Shown: positions 36,851 to 45,084 of the stretch, piece after piece
Position numbering within the stretch: position 1 is the stretch's first letter
How the letters are laid out: each line of letters opens with the position of its first letter
Origin: Kribbella jiaozuonensis
Lineage (GTDB): Bacteria > Actinomycetota > Actinomycetes > Propionibacteriales > Kribbellaceae
Assembly: GCF_005233875.1 (NCBI RefSeq)
Contig: NZ_SZPZ01000001.1
Location: 558,001 to 622,000 of the forward strand
Length of the DNA: 64,000 nucleotides
Direction of reading: 5' to 3'
Translations under genes and position numbers: made by a program
The notes under the pieces: generated by a model
What the model saw: the letters and a program-made list of their open reading frames with translations, nothing else
Told to the model about the DNA's origin: nothing
Database searches by the model: none

Positions 36851-38637
36851 TGGCTGAGGAAGAAAGCGCCGAACACTACCTCCAGGTGCTCGCCGGCCAT
36901 GCCCGCCAGCTCTGGCAATGGATGCGGGCGGCCGAGCAGCGCGTCCGGCGGACGTTCTCCAACCAGCAGCGCCGTCGAATGATGATCGAAGGCGGGAACT
37001 CCCAGCAGAGATGGAACGCCGACCTCGACCGCGAGGCGCAGGACCGCGACCCGCGTGTCCGCAGTCAGGACCTCGAGCGCACGGCCGACGAACAGTTGCG
37101 GCAGGCGGAGGCTCTCGAGGAGGGCAACCGCGACCTCGAGGTGCAGAGGCAAAGTCTTGAACTGGAGGCGGCCGCCTCCGAGGACCGGATCCGTCAACAG
37201 GAAGCCCAGCTGAACGACCGCGACCGGGACGGCATCCCCGACGACTACGAGAACCGCGTCGACCGCGACCGGGATCACCGCGACGACTCCGTCGAGCGAC
37301 GTGACGAGATCGACCAGCAGAACGACGCCGCCAACGACCGCGACGGCGACGGCGTGGACGACGCGGTCGAGGACCGCCAGGCCCAACAGGCCCGCGACGA
37401 CGAGGCGAGACGAAAGCAGGAAGAGGACCGCCGCCGCGACCAGCAACGCGAAGACGGCGTCGACGCCGCCGACGCCGTGCCGGCCGCCGTCGGCGCAGCA
37501 GCAGCCGCCGAGGCGCTGGACGACCGCACCGAGGATCTGCAGGAGCAGCAAGACCTGGCAGCCGACGGCCAGCAGCAGGACCTGGGACCTGACGGCGAGC
37601 GGCAGGACCCGGCGGCCCAGGCCGAGAACCAACAGCAGGCCGAGACCGATGTCGCCGAGCAGGACCAGCCCAACCCGGGCGCAGCCGAGCAGGCCGGCCT
37701 CGACGCGGACCTACAGCAGGACAACCTCCAGCAGCAGGCTGAGACCGACGTCCCCGGGCAGGACCAACTCACGCCGGACGCAGAGCAGGCCGGCCTCGAC
37801 GCGGACCTACAACAGGACAACCTCCAGCAGTCCGGCCAGGCCCTCGACGAAGACGGCGCACTCCGCGACTCAACACTCGACGCAGCCGGCCAGCAGTCTG
37901 ACCTGGAGCAGACGGGCGACCTCATCCACCAGGACGACACCGTCCGGAACCAGACGGTCGGTGCCGAGAACCAGCAGGACGCGGACCTCGATCAGACGGT
38001 CGTCGGTCAGGATGGCGCCGTACAGAATCAGACGGTCAGTGCCGAGAATCAGCAGGACGCGGATCTGACGCAGGACCAGCAGGCACCCGGCGCGGACCAG
38101 CAGGTGACCGGTCAGCAGCAGGAGGTGTCGGGTCCGGAGCACGAGGTTGTTGAGTCGGATCAAGAGGTTGTTGCGCCGGAGCCGCAGCAGGCGCAGGTGG
38201 CCGAGCAAGGGCAGCAGGTTCAAGCACCTGAGCAAGGGGCGGAGGTTCCCAACCAGACCGGTCAGCAGGTGAATGCGCAGCAGGTCGGCAACGCCGCGCA
38301 GTCGGGAGTCGACCAGAGCGCCGCGCTAGGTTCCGACGAACAAGGCCAGGGCGGCCAGACAAGCGACGCCCAGAGCCAATGGCGCCCCGCCGAGGAACCT
38401 CTCCTAGATCAACAGCGGGCAACCAGTAGCCCCAACCAGCCCGGCGGCGAGATCTCAGCTGGCGAGCGTGACACCCTGACCCGCACCCAACAGGGCCACG
38501 CCCCTGCCGCCGGCGCAACCAGCCGCGAAGGCGGCGGCGTAGCCACCAGCGAGCGTCCCGGCACGCCATCCCAGCAACGCGGCCAGGACCGCAGCCGCAA
38601 CGACCGAGGCCGAGACGACGGCGGCCGCGAACGCTGA
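36850..38637 (+). CDS. Asp/Gln-rich disordered protein with two EF-hand-like motifs
   Basis: 595 residues from the ATG at 36850. Residues 5-50 look helical and basic (YLQVLAGHARQLWQWMRAAE), residues 55-120 coiled-coil-like (LRQAEALEEGNRDLEVQRQ). Two calcium-binding-like loops follow: DRDRDGIPDDYE at 123-134 and DRDGDGVDDAVE at 163-174, of the thrombospondin-3/EF-hand kind. From about 225 to the end it is Gln/Asp/Glu-rich and repetitive (a 32-residue repeat at 280 and 312), finishing in a Ser/Gly/Arg tail. No signal peptide or membrane segment, so the calcium-like loops would be cytoplasmic. No family recognised. The longer start at 36715 lies in the previous gene. Confidence 0.78.
   Translation: MAEEESAEHYLQVLAGHARQLWQWMRAAEQRVRRTFSNQQRRRMMIEGGNSQQRWNADLDREAQDRDPRVRSQDLERTADEQLRQAEALEEGNRDLEVQRQSLELEAAASEDRIRQQEAQLNDRDRDGIPDDYENRVDRDRDHRDDSVERRDEIDQQNDAANDRDGDGVDDAVEDRQAQQARDDEARRKQEEDRRRDQQREDGVDAADAVPAAVGAAAAAEALDDRTEDLQEQQDLAADGQQQDLGPDGERQDPAAQAENQQQAETDVAEQDQPNPGAAEQAGLDADLQQDNLQQQAETDVPGQDQLTPDAEQAGLDADLQQDNLQQSGQALDEDGALRDSTLDAAGQQSDLEQTGDLIHQDDTVRNQTVGAENQQDADLDQTVVGQDGAVQNQTVSAENQQDADLTQDQQAPGADQQVTGQQQEVSGPEHEVVESDQEVVAPEPQQAQVAEQGQQVQAPEQGAEVPNQTGQQVNAQQVGNAAQSGVDQSAALGSDEQGQGGQTSDAQSQWRPAEEPLLDQQRATSSPNQPGGEISAGERDTLTRTQQGHAPAAGATSREGGGVATSERPGTPSQQRGQDRSRNDRGRDDGGRER
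37687..37830 (+). repeat. 96-base direct repeat within the Asp/Gln-rich gene
   Basis: The 48 bases encoding EQAGLDADLQQDNLQQ occur at 37687-37734 and again, nearly identical, at 37783-37830, 96 bases apart (32 codons). The units between are also alike (QAETDV, then QDQ, then P). A similar looser repeat (NQTV, then AENQQDADL) follows at about 37940-38070. Confidence 0.85.
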
Positions 38638-39014
38638 CCTCCCGACTCAAGGGCCTCTCGCCAACAACCACCTAACGCCAACGTTCCACGCCAACGAACC
38701 ACCCAATGCCAACGGTCCCCCGCCAACAACCACCCGGCGGGGGACCGCTGCATTCCACCGAACGACAACCCGCGGAGGTTCCCGGCGCAGCATCACCTGG
38801 CCGGCGTCCGCATCTGGACCGCGATCAAGCCCTGCCTGGACATCTTCCGTTCCCGTCCAGCCTCACCTGGCGGGTGTCCGCATCCTCGACCCCGAACCTG
38901 CTGTGCACCGAGCCCATCGCCTGGACCGACTCGCATCCCGTGCGCTGGGGACACGCCGCCGCGTCGGGAACTCCGTACCCGCGAGGCACCAGCTGTCGGT
39001 GGTTGATGGAGTGG
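38638..39014. other. Gene-free stretch with degenerate CCAAC repeats
   Basis: About 377 bases without a convincing gene. At 38653-38735 the motif CGCCAAC(n)CCACC recurs about five times in imperfect copies. Further on, HLAGVRI-type sequence TCACCTGGCCGGCGTCCGCAT (one base over twenty if extended, so quoted here only in part: CACCTGGC-GG-GTCCGCATC) appears twice, near 38793 and 38865. The rest shows no codon-like pattern. It may be the remains of a decayed gene. Confidence 0.5.
38714..38746 (+). terminator. Hairpin terminator after the Asp/Gln-rich gene
   Basis: A perfect 11-bp stem (GGTCCCCCGCC / GGCGGGGGACC) with an 11-base loop lies 76 bases after the stop codon, at the end of the CCAAC repeat run. 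Confidence 0.75.
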
Positions 39015-39377
39015 TTAGTAGACGATTGCTTGGGTGTTCTCCGTGAGGATTTCTTCGGTGAAGGCGGGGGCGCCGGCGATGCGGGTGCCGGGGCGGAGGT
39101 CGGCTTCGGTGAGGTTGCGGCGTTTGGCGCATTGGGTGCAGACGGTGAGTTGACCGCCTTCGAGTACTGCGGTGAGCAGGTCGGCCAGTGGAGCGGCGTG
39201 GGGGAGCTCGAAGGACTCCGCGCGCCCGGGTACGGCGAACCAGACGGCCTCTCCGGTCAACCAGAGCGAGACCTGCGCGCCGGCCGCGACGGCCGAGGCG
39301 GCGACTGTGAAGGCCTGGTTGGCGCGCTCGGGTTCCTCGGCACCTGCGGTCAGCTTGATCACCAACGAGCGAGACAT
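39015..39377 (-). CDS. DsrE-family protein
   Basis: 120 residues of the DsrE/DsrF-like fold: SLVIKLTAGAEEPERANQAFTVAASAVAAGAQVSLWLTGEAVW is the usual nucleotide-like first half, and TVCTQCAKRRNLTEADL carries the conserved Cys pair (near residues 79 and 82). DsrE proteins relay sulfur or act as peroxiredoxin-like accessory proteins; the partner here is unknown. Stands alone, reading away from the nitrobindin-like gene. Confidence 0.88.
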   Translation of the reverse strand: MSRSLVIKLTAGAEEPERANQAFTVAASAVAAGAQVSLWLTGEAVWFAVPGRAESFELPHAAPLADLLTAVLEGGQLTVCTQCAKRRNLTEADLRPGTRIAGAPAFTEEILTENTQAIVY

Positions 39378-39621
39378 CCCGCCACGCTAGCCGAACCCAG
39401 ACACCCGCCGTCCCGCGGCCGGCACATCCGGTCCGACCCCAGCAGACCTCGGTGCAGTCGGCGAACCGGCTGATGCCAGCCGAGCCCCGCGGACCGGCCG
39501 AGCTCCGGTCGAACCCCGCAAGTGGCGGGCGGGGTGGGTCGCAGTAGGTGGAAGGGGTTGGTGCGGGAGGTCACGTCGTGGGAGGGGTGGGGTGGGAGGT
39601 GGATCCTTTAGAGTGGGAGAC

Positions 39622-39729
39622 GTGTTGCATGTTGTGTTTACCTCGTTGCTGATTCTGGTCTGTGTGTTCATGGGCTGGTTCTCGGCGTTTGTTGTCTATC
39701 GGCTGTATCGCGGCCGCAACGCGGGCTGA
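39622..39729 (+). CDS. 35-residue single-span membrane protein
   Basis: A GTG frame of 35 codons with ribosome-binding-like GTGGGAGA six bases upstream, ending eight bases before the next ATG. It is almost all one membrane segment (TSLLILVCVFMGWFSAFVVY) followed by a short basic tail (RLYRGRNAG). Small size and tight spacing to the nitrobindin-like gene suggest a real, co-transcribed gene. Too short for usual gene callers; function unknown. Confidence 0.65.
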   Translation: MLHVVFTSLLILVCVFMGWFSAFVVYRLYRGRNAG

Positions 39730-39737
39730 GTGATTCG

Positions 39738-40232
39738 ATGGCGTTCGAGATTCCGCAGGATCTGCATCCGGACCTGATGCCGCTGGCGTGGTTGCTCGGG
39801 CGGTGGGAGGGGCGCGGGCACGGCGACTACCCGACGATCGAGAAGTTCGAGTTCGGGCAACAGATCGACTTCAGCCACAACGGGAAGCCGTACCTGCACT
39901 ACGTCAGCCAGACGTTCGTCGTCGGCGAGGACGGGACCAAGGAACGCCCGCTCGCGGTCGAGACCGGGTTCTGGCGGCCGCAGCCGGACAACAAGGTCGA
40001 GGTGATCCTGGCGCATCCGACCGGCATCGCGGAGATCTGGTACGGCGACATCGACGGCGCCAAGATCGAACTGCAGACGGACGTCGTCGCACGCACCATC
40101 ACCGCGAAAGAGGTCACCGCCGGCCACCGCCTGTACGGACTCGTCAACGGCGAACTCCTCTGGGCCTACGACATGGCCGCCGAGGGCCAAGCACTCCAGC
40201 CCCACCTCTGGGCCACCCTCGTCCGCGCCTGA
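39738..40232 (+). CDS. Nitrobindin-like heme-binding protein (FABP-like, DUF1794)
   Basis: 164 residues. The lipocalin-like signature GRWEGRGHGDYPTIEKFEFGQ (near residue 24) and the closing HLWATLVRA, where the His is the proximal heme ligand in nitrobindins, are present. Nitrobindin relatives turn peroxynitrite into nitrate; the family was earlier called fatty-acid-binding-like. Follows the 35-residue membrane protein with an eight-base gap. Confidence 0.9.
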   Translation: MAFEIPQDLHPDLMPLAWLLGRWEGRGHGDYPTIEKFEFGQQIDFSHNGKPYLHYVSQTFVVGEDGTKERPLAVETGFWRPQPDNKVEVILAHPTGIAEIWYGDIDGAKIELQTDVVARTITAKEVTAGHRLYGLVNGELLWAYDMAAEGQALQPHLWATLVRA

Positions 40233-40662
40233 CAGCAAAGTCGGCTGAGCGTTTCCAGGCATCACCCCACAACCGGGGCTGCCCCGCACCCGAACTGCCC
40301 CGGATGGGCCGCCACGGATCAGGTCGGCGCCCCGAGCGAGTCAGCTTGACGGTGGTCGGTTGGTACGACGCTGGGCGACGTGTGACCGTCGCCGTATCGA
40401 CGAAGGCCGAGCGCGTGCTTGAGCCGTGAGCACGCTCTCGACGCTCGGGGCCCAAAAGCCGCAAGTACACACGCTGCCCCAGCAGACGCAGTCCCACCTG
40501 CACGGGATCGTGCGGATCGCCCGCAGTCGCGTGCCCGCGGTACGACGCCGGGTGGCGTGCGACCTTCGCCGTACCCAACGAAGGACGAGCGCCTGCGTGC
40601 TTGAGCGCCTGGTCGAAGTTCGCGGGGCTGTGAAGCAGTACGAGCCGCAGTACGAGCCGTGG
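40233..40662. other. Gene-free stretch with an imperfect duplication
   Basis: About 430 bases with no convincing gene on either strand. GGTACGACGC... at 40362-40424 and a related block at 40539-40606 are alike over 63-68 bases (about four in five positions), 177 bases apart, both ending GTGCTTGAGC. An inverted repeat CGTGCT / AGCACG flanks the end of the first copy (40414-40434). This may be the trace of a duplicated regulatory element or decayed mobile sequence. Confidence 0.55.
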
Positions 40663-41343
40663 TTAGCTTTCGGAGACCCAGGAGTATTCGACTTTGGGGC
40701 GGCCGCTGCGGCCGTCGTAGCGTTGGGTTCGGAGGGCTTGGCCTTGGTCGGCCAGGTGTTCCAGGTAGCGGCGGGCGGTTATGCGGGAGGTGCCCAGGGA
40801 GGTGGCGACCTCCTCGGCGGTCCAGCCTTCGCGGTTGCCGAGGAGTTGGACTACTCGGTCCAGGACGGAGCCGGCCAAGCCCTTGGGGACTGAGGAGACT
40901 GTTGCTGGGTGCAACAGGCGGTCGACCTCGTCCTGGTCGGCGACCACCTGACCGGATTCGGCGGCTCGGCGGCGGCGGGCGTACGCCGACAGTCGGTCCC
41001 GGAGCGTCTCGAAGGCGAAGGGTTTCAGGACGTACTGGACGACGCCGATCCGTGCCGCGGCCTCGACGGCGGCTACCTCACGCGCGGACGTGACCGCGAC
41101 GACATCAGTTTGGTTGCCAAGGGCCCGCATCCGTCGTACGACGTCGAGCCCGTGACCGTCGGGCAGATGCATGTCCAGCAGTACGACGTCCACGCCGCCG
41201 CGCGCCAGCAGCTGCAGCGCGCGCCCCGCAGTACCGGCAATCCCCACACACGCGAAGCCAGGCAGGCGATCGACGTACGTGCGATGGGCCTCCGCAGCCA
41301 CAGGATCGTCCTCGACGACGAGGACGCGTAGCGGATCAGGCAC
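40663..41343 (-). CDS. Response regulator of the CitB/DcuR type
   Basis: 226 residues: receiver domain (1-120) with the acidic pair in VVEDDPV, the phospho-acceptor Asp in VVLLDMHLPDG (near 57) and Lys in VLKPF (near 107); then a linker and a winged-helix HTH (EEVATSLGTSRITARRYLEHLADQGQ, near 175-200). Its start overlaps the kinase stop by eight bases. The pair faces away from the dicarboxylate symporter gene, its likely target. Confidence 0.93.
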   Translation of the reverse strand: MPDPLRVLVVEDDPVAAEAHRTYVDRLPGFACVGIAGTAGRALQLLARGGVDVVLLDMHLPDGHGLDVVRRMRALGNQTDVVAVTSAREVAAVEAAARIGVVQYVLKPFAFETLRDRLSAYARRRRAAESGQVVADQDEVDRLLHPATVSSVPKGLAGSVLDRVVQLLGNREGWTAEEVATSLGTSRITARRYLEHLADQGQALRTQRYDGRSGRPKVEYSWVSES

Positions 41344-42592
41344 TCGCGCCCACCGCCCGCGGCAGCCGTACTCGCACGGTCAGCGCCGGTACTTCGTCCA
41401 GCTCGGAATCCGGATCCACCATCAGCGACCCCTGCCACCGCTCGACCGTGCTCCGCACCAGCACAAGCCCCAACCCGTGCCCGGGCTCGGCCTTCGTCGT
41501 CCACCCGCGCTCGAACATGTGTGCCAACTCCACCGACCCCAGCTCAGCACCCGTATTCGTCACGATCAGATCGATCGCATCCGCCAACGCGACCGCCCGG
41601 AACTCCACCTTCCGCGGCGCCGGCCCGCCGCGCGCGGCCTCGATCGCGTTGTCCAGCAGGTTTCCGACCACGGTTACCACGTCCTGCGCCGGCAACCGCG
41701 TGTTCAGCGCCTCCTGCCCGAGGTCGAGCGAAAGCACCACCCCGCGCTCCTGCGCCTGCGCCAACTTCGCCAACAGCAACGATGCAAGCACCGGATCCCC
41801 GACCGTACCGACGACCCGATCCGTCATCGCCTGCGCGAACTGCAGCTCCGACACCGCGAACTCCCGCGCCCGCTCCGGCCGACCGATCTCGATCAGGCTG
41901 ACCACCGTGTGCAGCCGGTTCGACGCCTCATGATTCTGCGCCTGCAGCGATTCGGCCAAACTCCGTACGGCGTCCAGCTCGCCGAGCAACCGCTGCAACT
42001 CGGTGTGATCCCGCAGTGTGACGATCCGCCCGCGGCCCGACGGCTGCTGGTTCACGACGACCACGCCTTGCGCGCCGAGGTGCAGTTCGTCGTACGCCGT
42101 CCGCCCGGTCGCGAGCATCTCGGCCAGCGGGGCACCGAGATGCAGCTCCTCCAGCGGCGTACCCGGGGCAACGGAGCGTAGCCCGAGCAGCTGCAGCGCC
42201 TCGTCGTTCGCGAGCTGGACCCGCCCGTCGAGGTCCAGCAGGATCAGCCCTTCACGCGCCGCATGCAGCACGCCTTCGTAGAAATCGAGCATCCGCGCCA
42301 GCGACTGCGTGCCCATCCCGCGCGTTGCGCGACGTACCCGCCAGGTGACCAGCGCGTTCCCGGCGATCGCAACCCCGAGCATCAGACTGGCGATCCCGAG
42401 CATCGAGCGCAGGTCGAGCCGGGCCAGCTCCCACCAGCCGGGCGCCGGCAGGCCGGTGGCCGCCGCGTCCCGCAGGGCCTGCGCCCGGGACCGGCTGACC
42501 ATCACGATCCAGACCATGGCGATCAGGACGGTGACCGTGACGGTCTGCAGCCAGAGCACCTGGCGACGCAGCTCCCACGCACGGTGTTTCAT
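41336..42592 (-). CDS. Sensor histidine kinase of the CitA/DcuS type
   Basis: 418 residues. Two membrane segments (about 14-30 and 58-76) bracket only a short outside loop, shorter than the usual CitA/DcuS sensor domain. A PAS domain follows (DLDGRVQLANDEALQLLG), then the Spo0B-type helix pair with the phospho-His in QNHEASNRLHTV (near 222), and the ATPase domain with NLLDNAIEA and GHGLGL. Because the outer domain is short, sensing may use the PAS domain or the neighbouring transporter. Confidence 0.92.
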   Translation of the reverse strand: MKHRAWELRRQVLWLQTVTVTVLIAMVWIVMVSRSRAQALRDAAATGLPAPGWWELARLDLRSMLGIASLMLGVAIAGNALVTWRVRRATRGMGTQSLARMLDFYEGVLHAAREGLILLDLDGRVQLANDEALQLLGLRSVAPGTPLEELHLGAPLAEMLATGRTAYDELHLGAQGVVVVNQQPSGRGRIVTLRDHTELQRLLGELDAVRSLAESLQAQNHEASNRLHTVVSLIEIGRPERAREFAVSELQFAQAMTDRVVGTVGDPVLASLLLAKLAQAQERGVVLSLDLGQEALNTRLPAQDVVTVVGNLLDNAIEAARGGPAPRKVEFRAVALADAIDLIVTNTGAELGSVELAHMFERGWTTKAEPGHGLGLVLVRSTVERWQGSLMVDPDSELDEVPALTVRVRLPRAVGASA

Positions 42593-42722
42593 GCCGAACA
42601 GTTTGCACGGCGAACGATATGAACGAAATGCGCACTTCTCCTGTGCGTCACGTCACAGTTACTCACCAAGTCCCCAACCGCCCCAACCACCCCTCCGCCA
42701 GGCCGATACAGGGAGTCCCACC

Positions 42723-44090
42723 ATGTCGAGCCCGACCGAACCCCGCCCGACTCCGGTCCGCAACGACCGGACCCATTTCCTCTACATCGCCGTCATCGTC
42801 GCCGTCCTGCTCGGTATCGGTGTCGGCTTCCTGTTCCCGGACTTCGCGGTCGAGCTGAAACCGCTCGGTACCGGGTTCGTGAACCTGATCAAGATGCTGA
42901 TCAGCCCGATCATCTTCTGCACGCTGGTCCTCGGCATCGGATCGGTCCGGCAGGCCGCCAGCGTCGGCAAGGTCGGCGGTCTCGCGCTCGCCTACTTCCT
43001 GGTGATGTCGACGGTCGCACTCGCCATCGGCCTCGTGGTCGGCAACATCGTGCAGCCGGGCGCCGGGCTCGACCTGACCGACAAGCTGCGCAAGACCGGT
43101 CAGGCGCAGGCCGCCGGCGCGCACGAGAGTACGACGGACTTCATCCTCGGCATCATCCCGAAGACACTGCTGTCCTCGCTGACCGAGGGCGAGGTGCTGC
43201 AGACCGTCCTGGTGGCGCTGCTCGTCGGGTTCGCGCTGCAGGCGATGGGCGCGAAGGGCCAGCCGATCCTGACCGGTATCGGTCACATCCAGCGGCTGGT
43301 CTTCAAGATCCTGTCGATGATCATGTGGACGGCGCCGATCGGCGCGTTCGGCGCGATCGCGGCGGTCGTCGGTGCGACCGGCTGGGATGCGCTGGTCAGC
43401 CTCGGCAAGATCATGCTGGCCTTCTACATCACCTGTCTGCTGTTCGTGATCGTTGTCCTAGGCACCATTTTGCGCCTCGTCACCGGACTGTCGATCTTCC
43501 AGCTGTTGCGGTACCTCGGTCGTGAGTTCCTGCTGATCGTGTCCAGTTCGTCGTCGGAGACCGCCCTGCCCCGACTGATCGGAAAGATGGAACACCTCGG
43601 CGTCGACAAGTCGGTGGTCGGCATCACCGTCCCGACCGGGTACTCCTTCAACCTGGACGGTACGGCGATCTACCTGACGATGGCGTCGTTGTTCATCGCG
43701 GAGGCGATGGACCAGCCGTTCTCCATCGGCCAGCAGATCTCGCTGCTGCTGTTCATGATCGTCGCCTCGAAGGGCGCCGCCGGCGTCACCGGTGCCGGCC
43801 TCGCAACGCTCGCGGGCGGTCTGCAGTCGCACCGGCCGGAGCTGGTCGACGGCGTCGGTCTGATCGTCGGCATCGACCGGTTCATGTCCGAGGCCCGTGC
43901 GCTGACGAACTTCGCCGGCAACGCGGTCGCGACGGTCCTGGTCGGCCACTGGGTCGGCGAGTTCGACAAGGAGCAGGCGCGTCAGGTGTTCGCCGGCGAG
44001 GACCCGTTCGACGAGGTCGCGTTCGCTGCCGGCGACACGCATGCGGGCGACATACCGGAAGCGGTCGAAGCACGTCCGTCCGGCCACTAG
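42723..44090 (+). CDS. dctA: C4-dicarboxylate / amino-acid:cation symporter (DctA type)
   Basis: 455 residues of the DAACS family. About eight membrane segments, with the serine-rich hairpin SSSSSETALPRLIGKM (near residue 280), the VPTGYSFNLDGTAIYL block (near 305) that holds the sodium/substrate site, and GLIVGIDRFMSEARALTN. The ATG at 42723 follows a 5' region of about 130 bases divergent from the kinase. Likely imports succinate, fumarate or malate under control of the CitA/CitB-type pair. The longer frame from 42309 overlaps the kinase. Confidence 0.92.
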   Translation: MSSPTEPRPTPVRNDRTHFLYIAVIVAVLLGIGVGFLFPDFAVELKPLGTGFVNLIKMLISPIIFCTLVLGIGSVRQAASVGKVGGLALAYFLVMSTVALAIGLVVGNIVQPGAGLDLTDKLRKTGQAQAAGAHESTTDFILGIIPKTLLSSLTEGEVLQTVLVALLVGFALQAMGAKGQPILTGIGHIQRLVFKILSMIMWTAPIGAFGAIAAVVGATGWDALVSLGKIMLAFYITCLLFVIVVLGTILRLVTGLSIFQLLRYLGREFLLIVSSSSSETALPRLIGKMEHLGVDKSVVGITVPTGYSFNLDGTAIYLTMASLFIAEAMDQPFSIGQQISLLLFMIVASKGAAGVTGAGLATLAGGLQSHRPELVDGVGLIVGIDRFMSEARALTNFAGNAVATVLVGHWVGEFDKEQARQVFAGEDPFDEVAFAAGDTHAGDIPEAVEARPSGH

Positions 44091-44110
44091 TCCACTTCCC
44101 ACCCCTCCAC

Positions 44111-44148
44111 GCGCTGCCCCGCCGAGCCACAGATCGGCGGGGCAGCGC
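44111..44148. terminator. Strong bidirectional hairpin
   Basis: A perfect 15-bp stem (GCGCTGCCCCGCCGA and its complement) with an 8-base loop lies between the convergent symporter and LLM oxidoreductase genes. Confidence 0.9.
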
Positions 44149-44152
44149 GCTG

Positions 44153-44974
44153 TTACTTCCCGTCCAGCAGCTCGATGACGGGAGCGAAGTCCTCGAGGTA
44201 GCCCGAGTTCACGCTGATGTAGCTCGCGCCGATCTCTTCGCGGCGGCGCAGGAGCTCGTCGGCCATCTGCTGCGGAGTACCGCGGAGCAGCATCAGCGAG
44301 TCCATCGCCTCGAGCTCGTCGGGGTCGACGCCGGAGGCACGCTTCGTCCACGGCGGCAGCGGACGGGTACCGGCCGCGAGCAGGTTCATCGCGAGTTCGA
44401 TGTCGTCGGCGCGGTCGCCGGCCAGCTCACGCAACTCGCGCGCGACGGCCGCGACCTCCGAGCGAGGCGTGGTCGCGTCCTTGGCGAGCGAGACGATGTC
44501 CGCCCGCTCGGCCGCCAGCGCGAGCGCCTTCGGCCCGCCGGCGGCCAGCATGATCGGCGTACGGCGTTCGCCGTCGAGCTCGCGCAGCAGGTCGAGGGTC
44601 GCGATGACCTGCTCCCGCCGCTCGCGGGCCGTCCCCCATGGCAGACCGATCTCGGCCGTCTGCTGCTCCGCGACCGGCCGGCCGGTCCCGATACCGAACT
44701 CGAAGCGGCCGTCGGTGAGCGTGGTCAGCGTGTGCGCCTCCCAGGCAGCCTGCCGCGGCGTCCGCAGCGGCGCCGCCGCGACGAACGTGCCGACCCGGAT
44801 ATCGGCAACCGCCGCTGCCATCGCCAGCGACGCGAACGGCGCGGGGAGCTGCAGGCCGTCCGGCATCAGCACGGTCGCGTACCCGAGGTCAGCCGCCTGC
44901 CGAACCGTCTTCACCCACTCCGCACCGGTGGTCGGACTGCCCGCCACACCGAACCGGAATCGCCTGTCGCTCAT
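44153..44974 (-). CDS. LLM-class (F420-type) flavin-dependent oxidoreductase
   Basis: 273 residues from the ATG at 44974. The luciferase-like TIM barrel is seen in FGVAGSPTTGAEWVKTVRQAADLGYATVLMPDG, the RVGTFVAAAPLRTPRQAAWEAHTL strand-loop and GRFEFGIGTGR, which are common in F420-dependent actinobacterial members. Substrate unknown; these enzymes reduce or oxidise diverse compounds, and which cofactor (F420 or FMN) is used cannot be settled here. Divergent from the YgfZ-like gene. Confidence 0.9.
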   Translation of the reverse strand: MSDRRFRFGVAGSPTTGAEWVKTVRQAADLGYATVLMPDGLQLPAPFASLAMAAAVADIRVGTFVAAAPLRTPRQAAWEAHTLTTLTDGRFEFGIGTGRPVAEQQTAEIGLPWGTARERREQVIATLDLLRELDGERRTPIMLAAGGPKALALAAERADIVSLAKDATTPRSEVAAVARELRELAGDRADDIELAMNLLAAGTRPLPPWTKRASGVDPDELEAMDSLMLLRGTPQQMADELLRRREEIGASYISVNSGYLEDFAPVIELLDGK

Positions 44975-45084
44975 CGCCCTGCTCCCTCCGTCGTTTGATG
45001 ACTCCAGCCTCGCCGTACCAGGGGTCTGTCCACATCCCACGACGGGAGGCGTTCGCCGTACGCCGCGCGACGTACTCTGGTGAC

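Noticed and set aside
40426..40893. Forward open frame over the gene-free stretch and the end of the response regulator
   Set aside because: Its second half is antisense to the regulator gene and the first half has no domain or ribosome binding site.
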